This document shows, in pieces, positions 8,807 through 17,387 of a stretch of 64,000 nt of DNA. The number at the start of each line of letters is the position of its first letter. Position 1 is the stretch's first letter. The notes under the pieces are model-generated. The model saw only the letters and a list, made by a program, of their open reading frames with translations. It did not search any database and was not told the DNA's origin. Origin of the DNA: an uncultured archaeon (GTDB lineage: Archaea > Nanobdellota > Nanobdellia > Pacearchaeales > GW2011-AR1). The stretch spans positions 1 through 64,000 of the forward strand of contig CABMGN010000008.1 in the NCBI GenBank assembly GCA_902385635.1, written 5' to 3'. The position numbers and the translations under genes are program-made.

Positions 8807-9817
8807 CTAACATTGAGCGCCAGTTGTAGCTGAACTTCCAGCCCCGCCGCCAAATCCTGCAGCAGCTGGAGTTGTTGAAAGAGTTTGAGAACACTCTGTT
8901 GGAGCATTCTTGAAAGCGCTACATATCGCAGCTTTAACATCTTCTGAACTTCTACTTAAGGAAGTTTCAACCCCGTTGATTATTACAGTTGGACTTCCAG
9001 AAACACCCTTAGAATTTGCGTTCTGTTCTTCTGCAGCATACATTGTAATACCGTCTGTAGTCATACAAGCATTAATCTTACTCTTATCAATTCCCAATTT
9101 ACTGTATATAACAGTTAATAAAGGGTCTAAGCAGGTAGCATCTCCATTACAAGAACCAATAGATGATGTTGTAGCAAAATTTGTTACATAGTCTAAATAT
9201 TTAGTAGGATAGTTCTTTTCTACACATAACTGTCTCTCTGCTTCAACTTTTTCAAAATCACCATGCATTGCTCCAATCTGTCTTATCTTAAAATCAATCT
9301 TGCTTCCAAATAATTTTGCTGCAGGAATAGCTGCTTTTTCCATTTGTAATCCATACGGACAATAAGTAAATACATAAAGCTCAACAGAAGGCTTGTCAGT
9401 CTTAGGAATTTCTGCAGGAGGTTGGTCAGTAGGGGTAGTTGACTCTTTAATTAAAGGCAATAAAGCAGAAGTGTACATTTTTCCGTCTTTAGTAACATAT
9501 AAAGGGATATCCTGAGATTTGTAAGTAACAGTAATTAAGTATAACCCGTTAGATTCACTAATGTTTTTCAAAGTAACATTTGAATCTGCAATTGTGTTTA
9601 GATAGCTAATTAAATTATCTCCAGCTTTAGTTGCAGAAACATTTCCCCCAGATAAACCCAAGAAAGGGACAAGTAATATAATAGCAATAATACCAAAAAC
9701 GAATGTAGCTATGATCCACGGATTCTTTTTCAAAGAATTTGATGAAGAAGTTTTCTTTTCCTCGTGATGTTCAACATGCTCTTTATGTTCCTCTTTTTTC
9801 GTATGCTCTTCAGCCAT
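8807..9817 (-). CDS. membrane-anchored DsbA-like thioredoxin-fold protein
   Basis: His/Glu-rich cytoplasmic N-term, one TM, CPYG active site (FTYCPYGLQMEKAA), GVSGSPTVIINGV cis-Pro; start MAEEH at 9817. Confidence 0.75.
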   Translation of the reverse strand: MAEEHTKKEEHKEHVEHHEEKKTSSSNSLKKNPWIIATFVFGIIAIILLVPFLGLSGGNVSATKAGDNLISYLNTIADSNVTLKNISESNGLYLITVTYKSQDIPLYVTKDGKMYTSALLPLIKESTTPTDQPPAEIPKTDKPSVELYVFTYCPYGLQMEKAAIPAAKLFGSKIDFKIRQIGAMHGDFEKVEAERQLCVEKNYPTKYLDYVTNFATTSSIGSCNGDATCLDPLLTVIYSKLGIDKSKINACMTTDGITMYAAEEQNANSKGVSGSPTVIINGVETSLSRSSEDVKAAICSAFKNAPTECSQTLSTTPAAAGFGGGAGSSATTGAQC

Positions 9818-9924
9818 GGTTACAAAATAGATTCTGGCTTTAAAAACATTATGGAATTGAAGTATATTATTTTGGAAACAAAGGATTAAAAATATCTGAA
9901 ACATATTTAGTTAGTAAAAAAGAG

Positions 9925-11241
9925 TTGAAAATGTCATATGATATAATTATTGGGAGAAATGCTGCAGACAAGAAAGACTTAGGGGATAAAGGTCTTGCAC
10001 TGATTGGAAAAGGCTACGTTAAGATGGGGCAGTATACTTCTCTAAGCAATAGAATCTATATGGATGTCGCACGAAGTCATGTTGTCCTTGTTGCAGGAAA
10101 AAGGGGTTCAGGAAAATCCTACACTCTAGGAGTTTTAGCAGAAGAGATCGCAGGTTTACCAAAAGAAGTAAGCCAAAACATTGCTTCTCTTATTTTTGAT
10201 ACAATGGGGATTTACTGGACAATGAAATACAAAAACCAAAAAGATAAAGAATTATTAGACGCATGGGGGTCACCAGCAAAAAATCTTCCGGTAAAGGTTT
10301 TTGTTCCATACGGACACTTTCAAAGTTACTTAGAAAAAGGAATACCTGTAGATGAAAGGTTCGCACTTGATATAACAGAACTTGAAGCAGAAGATTGGAT
10401 TCTAACTTTCGGGTTGGATATAATTAATCCCGTATCTGTTTTAATCCAAAGAGCTCTTCTAAGATTACAAGAAAGAGGAAAATTTAATATTGGAGATGTG
10501 GTCTCGGAAATAGAATCAGACAATAAAAGTGATCAGGAAATAAAAAATGCTGCAGCAGGTTTATTTGAAGCAGCAAAAACATGGGGAATCTTTTCAGAAT
10601 CTTCAGAAGAATCAACAAAAGTAAGAGATTTACTAAATGCCGGCATGACTTCTATTTTAGATCTTAGTGTTTACAATTCCGTAGGAGCATTCAATGTAAG
10701 GGCCCTAGTAATTAGTCTCCTATGTAAAAAAATATTTAATGAAAGAATGGAAGCAAGAAAAAAAGAGGAAATAAGAGAGGTTTCAAGAGGATTAACTTAC
10801 ACTTCAAGTGAAATGAAAAAAGAAACACCTCTTGTCTGGTTAATAATTGATGAAGCACACGAATTCCTACCTAAAGACAAAAAAACAGTTGCAACAGACG
10901 CGCTAGTACAGTTGTTAAGAGAAGGGAGACAACCAGGTATTTCTCTTGTTCTTGCAACACAGCAACCCGGGCAAATTCACGGAGATGTTATGACCCAGTC
11001 AGATATTGTCCTATCCCACAGAGTTACCGCAGCCCCAGACATAGAGGCACTGAATAAAATAATGCAGTCCTATTTATTAGATAGCATCAAAAAATACATG
11101 GATGACCTACCAACACTAAAAGGTTCTGCTATTATACTAGATGATAATTCAGAAAGAATCTATCCAATGAGAATGCGACCAAGATTCACCTGGCATGGAG
11201 GAGATGCTCCTACAGCAGTCCCTATTGAAAAGAAACTTTAG
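9925..11241 (+). CDS. HerA/FtsK-like ATPase (DUF87 family)
   Basis: Walker A AGKRGSGKSYTLG, Walker B VWLIIDEAHEFLP, LREGRQPGISLVLATQQPG. Confidence 0.85.
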   Translation: MKMSYDIIIGRNAADKKDLGDKGLALIGKGYVKMGQYTSLSNRIYMDVARSHVVLVAGKRGSGKSYTLGVLAEEIAGLPKEVSQNIASLIFDTMGIYWTMKYKNQKDKELLDAWGSPAKNLPVKVFVPYGHFQSYLEKGIPVDERFALDITELEAEDWILTFGLDIINPVSVLIQRALLRLQERGKFNIGDVVSEIESDNKSDQEIKNAAAGLFEAAKTWGIFSESSEESTKVRDLLNAGMTSILDLSVYNSVGAFNVRALVISLLCKKIFNERMEARKKEEIREVSRGLTYTSSEMKKETPLVWLIIDEAHEFLPKDKKTVATDALVQLLREGRQPGISLVLATQQPGQIHGDVMTQSDIVLSHRVTAAPDIEALNKIMQSYLLDSIKKYMDDLPTLKGSAIILDDNSERIYPMRMRPRFTWHGGDAPTAVPIEKKL

Positions 11242-11297
11242 TTCTGAGAAAATAAAAAAGAAAGAGAAAAAAAATAAAAATAAAAAAACAAGCACAC

Positions 11298-11633
11298 TTA
11301 GTTGTGAGCTAGTACGAATACGTTCTTGATTGCAACAATAACAGTTGCTGGAACGAAAATCACTAATAATGCACTAAGTACATTACTAATTATTTGTACA
11401 TCAGCTAGAACACTTCCTCCAAATGCAGAAGCAATAATTAATACAGCTCCAGACATTAAGAAAGGCATTGTTTCCGAATCAGCTACGTTAAGTAAACCAA
11501 CAATCAAACCAATGATTACAAGAGCAATCAACCAGTTTCCTGCTAGATTCCCGATAAGTCCAAGGACTACCGCAAGAATAACGCCGACAAGGAAAGCCCA
11601 GCTTCCAATTACATTAACCTTACTCTTAGCCAT
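11298..11633 (-). CDS. small multi-TM membrane protein with strong RBS
   Basis: Four hydrophobic segments; GGGGAGGTT-type Shine-Dalgarno upstream of ATG on minus strand. Confidence 0.7.
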   Translation of the reverse strand: MAKSKVNVIGSWAFLVGVILAVVLGLIGNLAGNWLIALVIIGLIVGLLNVADSETMPFLMSGAVLIIASAFGGSVLADVQIISNVLSALLVIFVPATVIVAIKNVFVLAHN

Positions 11634-11671
11634 CTTTTTTTAACCTCCCCTCAATTTTGTTGTGCATTTGA

Positions 11672-11717
11672 TCTGGAAAAACCAGTCAATTTGCTAGCAA
11701 ATCAAACCTAAGGTTTG
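11672..11717. promoter_or_regulatory. cluster of three tandem inverted repeats
   Basis: CTGG-AAAAA-CCAG (11673-11685), perfect 14-bp palindrome ATTTGCTAGCAAAT (11689-11702), CAAACCT-A-AGGTTTG (11703-11717). Confidence 0.5.
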
Positions 11718-11815
11718 TAAAAATTAAAGGCATAAAAGACTTTTAAACTTAACTGATTCCGAAAACTTCCCTTTACAAAACCAAGATTTAAAAAGAGGTT
11801 AAATCTGGCTAAAAA

Positions 11816-12061
11816 ATGCCAGAATACTGCGAAGCAAAAAAATTCCTTGGAGAAACAACCTACTTAAGACAAACAGTTCACGTTTGTCCTCTGGGTGAAA
11901 AAATGGAATGCCCGTATAATAATTCAGAACTTGTAAGTTGGGAAGGGGATAAATCAAGAATTTGTAAAACAAGAGGAGTAATAGAAAAAAGCGGATTGCT
12001 AAAACACCTTGGGGAAGGAAAGTTTGATTTAATTTCTTCTAGAAAAGATGATACCCAATAG
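11816..12061 (+). CDS. small Cys-containing hypothetical protein, overlaps the sigma-like gene
   Basis: 81-aa ORF with four Cys residues; 3' end overlaps the next start by 14 nt. Confidence 0.6.
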   Translation: MPEYCEAKKFLGETTYLRQTVHVCPLGEKMECPYNNSELVSWEGDKSRICKTRGVIEKSGLLKHLGEGKFDLISSRKDDTQ

Positions 12062-12794
12062 ATTTACAAAAACATTTGAAGTAGATCCGAATTCTAGATG
12101 GAGAGAAGTAGATCAGCTTGTAGAACTTTACCAAAAAGCGAGAGAAGAAAAAAGAAGAAACTTATCTACAGAAATTTTAGAAAGAGTAACTCCTTTTGTT
12201 TACCAACTTGCAAATAGACTAGCTTACAATGGAGGTATTCCTATAACAACTAAAAGAGGGTCGCGTGTATGGATCTCTCTTGGAGAAAAAGCACGTCTTT
12301 TACAAGAGACCGAAAATCAGGCAGGAGCCATATCAATTGAAGACCTTGTTGCTGAAGCAATTATAGATCTTGATAAAAATCTACAAAACTATGATGCAAG
12401 TAGAGGCACATTCTCAACATACATTGGGAATAGAGCTCCGGTTATAATGCAAAGATACTTCTTAAGAAATCAAAACCATGAAGGAATTTTTTCTATAGAT
12501 TCTCCAGTCCAGGGTTGGGGTAAAGAAGGAAGTTACTATGACGTAATCTCGGGAGGAATAGACGAAGAAGACTCTTCACTTGAAGTAAAAGAAGAGCAAG
12601 TTGAGTTATTAGAAAGAATAAGAAGAGGAAACTTATCCAAAAAAGAAAGAAAAGTTTTGAAATTAAGATACGGATTGTATAAAGATAGAAAAGAACATAA
12701 GTTAAGAGAAATTGGAGAGCTAATGGGATTTAAACATCAATATGCAAGTCAATTAGAACAATCTGCTCTTAGAAAATTAAGAAAAGTCGCATAA
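12048..12794 (+). CDS. sigma-70-like factor (regions 2 and 4)
   Basis: Region 2-like EDLVAEAIIDLDKNLQNYDASRGTFSTYIGNRAPVIMQRYF, SIDSPV linker, region 4-like LSKKERKVLKLRYGL...LREIGELMGFKHQYASQLEQSALRKLRK. Confidence 0.85.
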   Translation: MIPNRFTKTFEVDPNSRWREVDQLVELYQKAREEKRRNLSTEILERVTPFVYQLANRLAYNGGIPITTKRGSRVWISLGEKARLLQETENQAGAISIEDLVAEAIIDLDKNLQNYDASRGTFSTYIGNRAPVIMQRYFLRNQNHEGIFSIDSPVQGWGKEGSYYDVISGGIDEEDSSLEVKEEQVELLERIRRGNLSKKERKVLKLRYGLYKDRKEHKLREIGELMGFKHQYASQLEQSALRKLRKVA

Positions 12795-12798
12795 AACA

Positions 12799-13578
12799 TT
12801 AATTCAAAACCTGAAAATCCACTCTTAGTCTAATTTTATACGGCCCAATATCTCCAGCACTCCTAACTTTTGTAATCTTTATTTTTTTCTTAAACTTCAG
12901 TGCTTGCTGTTTAACCATCTCAACAATTTTATCTATTTTTTCAATCTCGCAGAAATCATAATAATAAACTTTAGTTCCTTTTTTACTTAACATAAAAGCC
13001 TGTTCTAAAAAAGAATCCTTAAGTTGCGGTCTAGGCATAACAATAACATCAAACTTTTTGTTCAGCTTCTTTACAACTCTTTTAATATCCCCTGGAATAA
13101 GAATAATTTTATTCTTCAATTTATTCAATTCTATATTTAGCTGCCCGTACTTATTCGCTTCTCGATTAAGCTCATTAGAATAAACAGACTTAGCTTTTGA
13201 ATTCTTACCTATTTCCACAGAAAATGGCCCTACTCCAGCAAACATAACTAAAACCTCTTCATTCTTTTTTATCAGAGAAGCTATATCTTTTCTCTCATTA
13301 CTCAGTCTTGGAGAAAAGTAAGTTGTATCAATATTAAATCTGAAAACACAACCATTCTCTCTATACAAAACTTCTTTTGTATTTTCTCCGCTAATAAATC
13401 TTGTTCGCATCTTCCTTAATCTCCCAGAAAACTTCCCAGCTTTTTCCAATACGGTTTTTATACTTGACTGTTCTTTCATTAAAAATTTTCCAAATTTTAT
13501 CTTTTCAGAAGACTTCATCTTCTCAGGAAATTTCACAATAGCAGTATTTCCAAGAATATCAAAAGGATATCGAGACAT
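12799..13578 (-). CDS. Trm5-like tRNA (guanine-N1) methyltransferase
   Basis: SAM motif VLVMFAGVGPFSVEIGK, YSNELNREANKYGQLNIELNKL, VIVMPRPQ (NPP-like position). Confidence 0.8.
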   Translation of the reverse strand: MSRYPFDILGNTAIVKFPEKMKSSEKIKFGKFLMKEQSSIKTVLEKAGKFSGRLRKMRTRFISGENTKEVLYRENGCVFRFNIDTTYFSPRLSNERKDIASLIKKNEEVLVMFAGVGPFSVEIGKNSKAKSVYSNELNREANKYGQLNIELNKLKNKIILIPGDIKRVVKKLNKKFDVIVMPRPQLKDSFLEQAFMLSKKGTKVYYYDFCEIEKIDKIVEMVKQQALKFKKKIKITKVRSAGDIGPYKIRLRVDFQVLN

Positions 13579-13612
13579 AAACTAAAAAGAGAAATTAACT
13601 AAATAAATCTTC

Positions 13613-14641
13613 CTAGGCATTAAGATCATAACTATACCCAAACCAGAACTTCTGGCCAGCATAATATTTTTCAACCATATCAAAATTCTCGTACGCAACA
13701 CCACCAGTAACTGCTTTTCCATTACACGGATTCAAGAAACCACTAAAGTAATGATCTCTTCCATTAACAGTAACCATTAAATCAGGATTGTAAGTTCCAG
13801 AATACTTTCTCCAGTACTGATAAAATTTAGGCTTTCCGTAATACGGAGCAACATCACTACCCCACTCACCAAACCAGTTTCCAGCCTCGTCATTTCCAGC
13901 ATAAGCAATAACCCCAGAAGAGTCTGTTCTCAACTTGTTTAAAGCAAAGGTCTTCAAAGGATAAAAACACCCGCTCCCGGGTTGTTCTCCTGCATAAAGA
14001 TTTTTTGAATTAATAATTTCATCCTTCAGATAAAGATCTCTTATTCTTCCAAGATTTCCTCCTGTAGCAGACATGTGTATATAGCTTACAAGATTGTTTT
14101 CTTTGTACATATCCTGCGCAGAGATTCCAATCTCTCGCGGCTTACTTTTATCAATGGTTATAGTAACCTTCAAAGGGATTTTATTTTTATTAAACTCTGA
14201 TGTTCTAAACACAACAGTTAGTATACTCCCTTCAACACTTGTACTCTCAGGCATAAAAACAATCTTCTCTGCTTCACTCTGGTCTAAACCATTTTTTCCA
14301 AGAATATCAAAACCTATATAATTAAAAAAATAAGTTTCTCCCTTTTCATCAGTAAACATAACATAAATTAGTCCCGGAGCCCAGGTTCCACCCGGAGCAT
14401 TATCCATCTGTGGGGGTTTAGAATTTTTTTGTATACCTATTGCGATTCCATCAGCTAAACCCCAGATATAATTTTGGTTATTATTTTCAGGCAAAATCCA
14501 CCCATCACTTAAAACAGGACCAACATTAGTGTTTCCTCCCGGTCTAGGATTAGCCGGATGCCTAAGAAGAATCCCAAACAGAATTAAAAGTACTAAAATA
14601 ACCAAGAGGATAGTCAACAAAATCTTGTACTCTCGCTTCAT
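13613..14641 (-). CDS. hypothetical secreted/membrane-anchored protein
   Basis: N-terminal TM then polar, aromatic-rich extracellular-type sequence. Confidence 0.6.
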   Translation of the reverse strand: MKREYKILLTILLVILVLLILFGILLRHPANPRPGGNTNVGPVLSDGWILPENNNQNYIWGLADGIAIGIQKNSKPPQMDNAPGGTWAPGLIYVMFTDEKGETYFFNYIGFDILGKNGLDQSEAEKIVFMPESTSVEGSILTVVFRTSEFNKNKIPLKVTITIDKSKPREIGISAQDMYKENNLVSYIHMSATGGNLGRIRDLYLKDEIINSKNLYAGEQPGSGCFYPLKTFALNKLRTDSSGVIAYAGNDEAGNWFGEWGSDVAPYYGKPKFYQYWRKYSGTYNPDLMVTVNGRDHYFSGFLNPCNGKAVTGGVAYENFDMVEKYYAGQKFWFGYSYDLNA

Positions 14642-14712
14642 AAAAAAGCTAGAATAATTAACTAAATAAATCTTTCCAGAAAGTTTATAAAAAACATTTG
14701 CATAAGATAAAT

Positions 14713-15336
14713 ATGAAAGAAAAGAGGGGATTCTTACTAATATCTCTACTGTTGATTATTCCATTAATCAAATTAGTAAGTGCCTTAACAATTCAAGATT
14801 TCTTCTATGCTGTTGGTGAGGAACAGCTAGCACTAATACTTACTGGTGTAGTTATTGGCCTTATTGCCTGGTGGGGATTAAGCCGAGCTTTTGGACCAGA
14901 GGGAAGGCTTCCTGCAACAGTTATTGCGGTAGCACTAGCCATTGGTGGATCCTATCTCTCATTGCAGTATGGTTATGCCCGAGCAATAGGAGAATTTATC
15001 TTTGGTCTAGGACTTAATGTAGGTGTAGGATCAGATGTAATGTACCCGGTAATATTCGTCGTAGCTCTCGGGCTATTAATCCTTCTCACAATAATAACAA
15101 GTATTTCCTGGGCCCTAATAATTTTAGGAGTCATGATGATTCTCCTAAGTTCGTACGCATACGAATCCAATATTGTAACCGCAATAGGAGTAATCATGAT
15201 ACTTGCAGCAGTAGTAATAGGCTGGATAAGGCACAGATTCCAAAATACAACATATATCAGTGGGGGTTTAGGTGCTTTTGGAAGAAGAGTAGCTAGGCCA
15301 GGAATCTTTGGGTGGGGAAGAAGAAGAAACCCTTAG
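14713..15336 (+). CDS. hypothetical multi-TM membrane protein
   Basis: Several hydrophobic segments; MKEKRGFLL start at 14713 preferred over 14698. Confidence 0.6.
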   Translation: MKEKRGFLLISLLLIIPLIKLVSALTIQDFFYAVGEEQLALILTGVVIGLIAWWGLSRAFGPEGRLPATVIAVALAIGGSYLSLQYGYARAIGEFIFGLGLNVGVGSDVMYPVIFVVALGLLILLTIITSISWALIILGVMMILLSSYAYESNIVTAIGVIMILAAVVIGWIRHRFQNTTYISGGLGAFGRRVARPGIFGWGRRRNP

Positions 15337-16376
15337 AACCACTTGTCTAAACCTTTCTGATTATTTCTTTCACTAACTTTTTTTAACTTATCTAGCTGTG
15401 TCTGGATTCTCTCTTCAGAAAAACTATGTTCTTCAACAAGAAGCTGAAGGATCTTTTTTTCGTCAGGTCTCTTAAACTTAAAAGTAGAATCCTCAACCTC
15501 ATGTTTTTTGAATAGCTCAAAAATTTCAGTCCAGTCAAATTGGTCTTCTTCCGGAAGAGCAGAAATTTTTTCCTTAACACTTTCGAATATTAAAACAGGT
15601 TGTTTATACTTCTGAACAATTTCCAGAGATTTCTTCTGGCCAATTCCAGGAATCCCTTTTGGGTTGTAATCTGTTCCAACTAGAATTCCTAAACAAATTA
15701 ATTGATCTAAGTCTATTCCCAAAGTGTTTAAAACCTTTTCAAGTTCAATTATTTCCGGCTTTACTTCAACCCATAAGCCCCCAGAAGTTTTTTTCTTTCT
15801 AGATAAAGCTAGATTTCTAATCAATCTCTTTGTTCCAAATAATAAGCTATCATAATCCTGGCTAACACTTGCAAAAACATTTTCATGTTTTCTACAGAGA
15901 TATGCTGCTTCAGCCTCCCCTTCACTTGGAGCTTGCACAACAGGAATACCCATTGCATCAAGCAACTCTTTAGCCTCCTTAATCATATTGTCATCAAGCC
16001 GAATCAACTGACTACTATATCTTTTCATAAGTGCAAAATCTTCTTCCTGTTTTGCAGAAGCATATCTTTCCTGAGCAAGATCCCTATTTTCTTTTCTTTC
16101 TTTCCAAGTTCTTTGTTTTAGTTTAGGAGCCTTACCATCAAAAACATAAACAAGCTTAATTCCTTCAGAAAGCAAAGCAATATTTCTATAAAAAATTCCA
16201 GAAAGATGGCTGGTTATTCTCTTCTGACTATCCATCAAAGGCGTCCCGTCTGGCTGCCTGATTGTAGAAATAAATTGGTAAAGGGTATTAAATGCATCAA
16301 CACAAACAATCTTTCCTTTCAGTTCAGATATTTCCAATTCCTTTCTAGGAATAATATCTTTGATGTTTAGTCCCAT
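15333..16376 (-). CDS. fen: flap endonuclease 1
   Basis: GIPVVQAPSEGEAEAAYL, SQDYDSLLFG, GTDYNPKGIPGIGQKKSL, C-terminal PIP-box QKGLDKWF. Confidence 0.95.
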   Translation of the reverse strand: MGLNIKDIIPRKELEISELKGKIVCVDAFNTLYQFISTIRQPDGTPLMDSQKRITSHLSGIFYRNIALLSEGIKLVYVFDGKAPKLKQRTWKERKENRDLAQERYASAKQEEDFALMKRYSSQLIRLDDNMIKEAKELLDAMGIPVVQAPSEGEAEAAYLCRKHENVFASVSQDYDSLLFGTKRLIRNLALSRKKKTSGGLWVEVKPEIIELEKVLNTLGIDLDQLICLGILVGTDYNPKGIPGIGQKKSLEIVQKYKQPVLIFESVKEKISALPEEDQFDWTEIFELFKKHEVEDSTFKFKRPDEKKILQLLVEEHSFSEERIQTQLDKLKKVSERNNQKGLDKWF

Positions 16377-16414
16377 AATTTATCAATAAAAAGATAGTAT
16401 AAATAATTTAGTTA

Positions 16415-16762
16415 TTATCTTATTTTAGAAATTTTTACTATATTAGATGGTGGAGTAAAATTGTAAGAATAGAGTAGTCTAAACTCGGGTTCTAGGCGTT
16501 CAGCCATATCCCTTAAGCCGTCTATCTCAGCCTCTCGAGAATTCTCATAACCACCAGTCTCATCCTCAAACCGCCCCTCACGCCAGAAATATTGCACACG
16601 AATCCTCTGGTCCGATCCTGGAGAGCAAGGAAGTACAGAAAATCTTAAACAAACCTCTAGCTGGCCGGGAGTAGAGTCAAGTCTAGATTTAATTCCCTTA
16701 GCAAAACTTCCGAGATTTGGTGACTTGGGAAGACTTTCATAGTTTATATCATCTAGAACCAT
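16415..16762 (-). CDS. hypothetical protein
   Basis: ORF only. Confidence 0.45.
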   Translation of the reverse strand: MVLDDINYESLPKSPNLGSFAKGIKSRLDSTPGQLEVCLRFSVLPCSPGSDQRIRVQYFWREGRFEDETGGYENSREAEIDGLRDMAERLEPEFRLLYSYNFTPPSNIVKISKIR

Positions 16763-16793
16763 ACAAAAAGATTAAAGAAAAAGCTTATAAAGA

Positions 16794-16811
16794 TTTCGCT
16801 ACTCCGCGAAA
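16794..16811 (-). terminator. possible hairpin terminator downstream of 16836-17312
   Basis: TTTCGC-TACTCC-GCGAAA inverted repeat followed on minus strand by T-rich sequence. Confidence 0.3.
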
Positions 16812-16835
16812 CCTTAGGTGTCTGTAGTATAAAGG

Positions 16836-17312
16836 TTAATCTTCTTTAAGAGCTTTCCTAGCACTTTCAATAAGGGCATTAAATAAATATCCAATTTTAC
16901 CCGGAGATGCCCCCATAAGTGGCTGTTTTCCCTTAGATCCAAAACGCCCCGGAAAATAAGTTTCAAGCAAGCGTCTTTTAGTGTCTGGATCCTGGTAGAG
17001 ACTATTAGAAACACCTTCAGCTTCCTTAAGAAAACTCTGATAAGAAGTAAGAAGTGTTTGTGAAATATCTGTTCGTTTAGGGGGGATAAAGGGGGGAACA
17101 CCTAAAAGTGTTTCAACAAGAGAATGGGCGTCATGGATTCCTCTAGAAGCACGATATAAATTCTCATCCTCAGGATTAAACCCAAAAAAATCAGTTAGCG
17201 CCTGATATCTTTCAGCGTTTTGACCAGATAAAGCCTCAACTCGGTACCTTTCCAGCAACTTTTCATCTTCTGGTTCCAATTCTAAAAAACCTTGTTCATC
17301 ACGCCTAGCCAT
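16836..17312 (-). CDS. hypothetical protein
   Basis: ORF extends to 17423 but overlaps polB; MARRDEQGF start at 17312 preferred. Confidence 0.5.
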   Translation of the reverse strand: MARRDEQGFLELEPEDEKLLERYRVEALSGQNAERYQALTDFFGFNPEDENLYRASRGIHDAHSLVETLLGVPPFIPPKRTDISQTLLTSYQSFLKEAEGVSNSLYQDPDTKRRLLETYFPGRFGSKGKQPLMGASPGKIGYLFNALIESARKALKED

Positions 17313-17387
17313 TAAAAACAAAAAACACTCAAGGCTATAAATTTTTCTATTCTCAAACTTTAAATAATTCCAAAACTTAGGGAAATT

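Noticed and set aside
9925-11241. HerA-like ATPase considered as part of a defence island
   Set aside because: No NurA, Sir2 or other defence partner adjacent; neighbours are housekeeping genes
11326-11643. 105-aa plus-strand ORF
   Set aside because: Antisense to the membrane protein with the strong RBS; Thr/Ile-rich shadow
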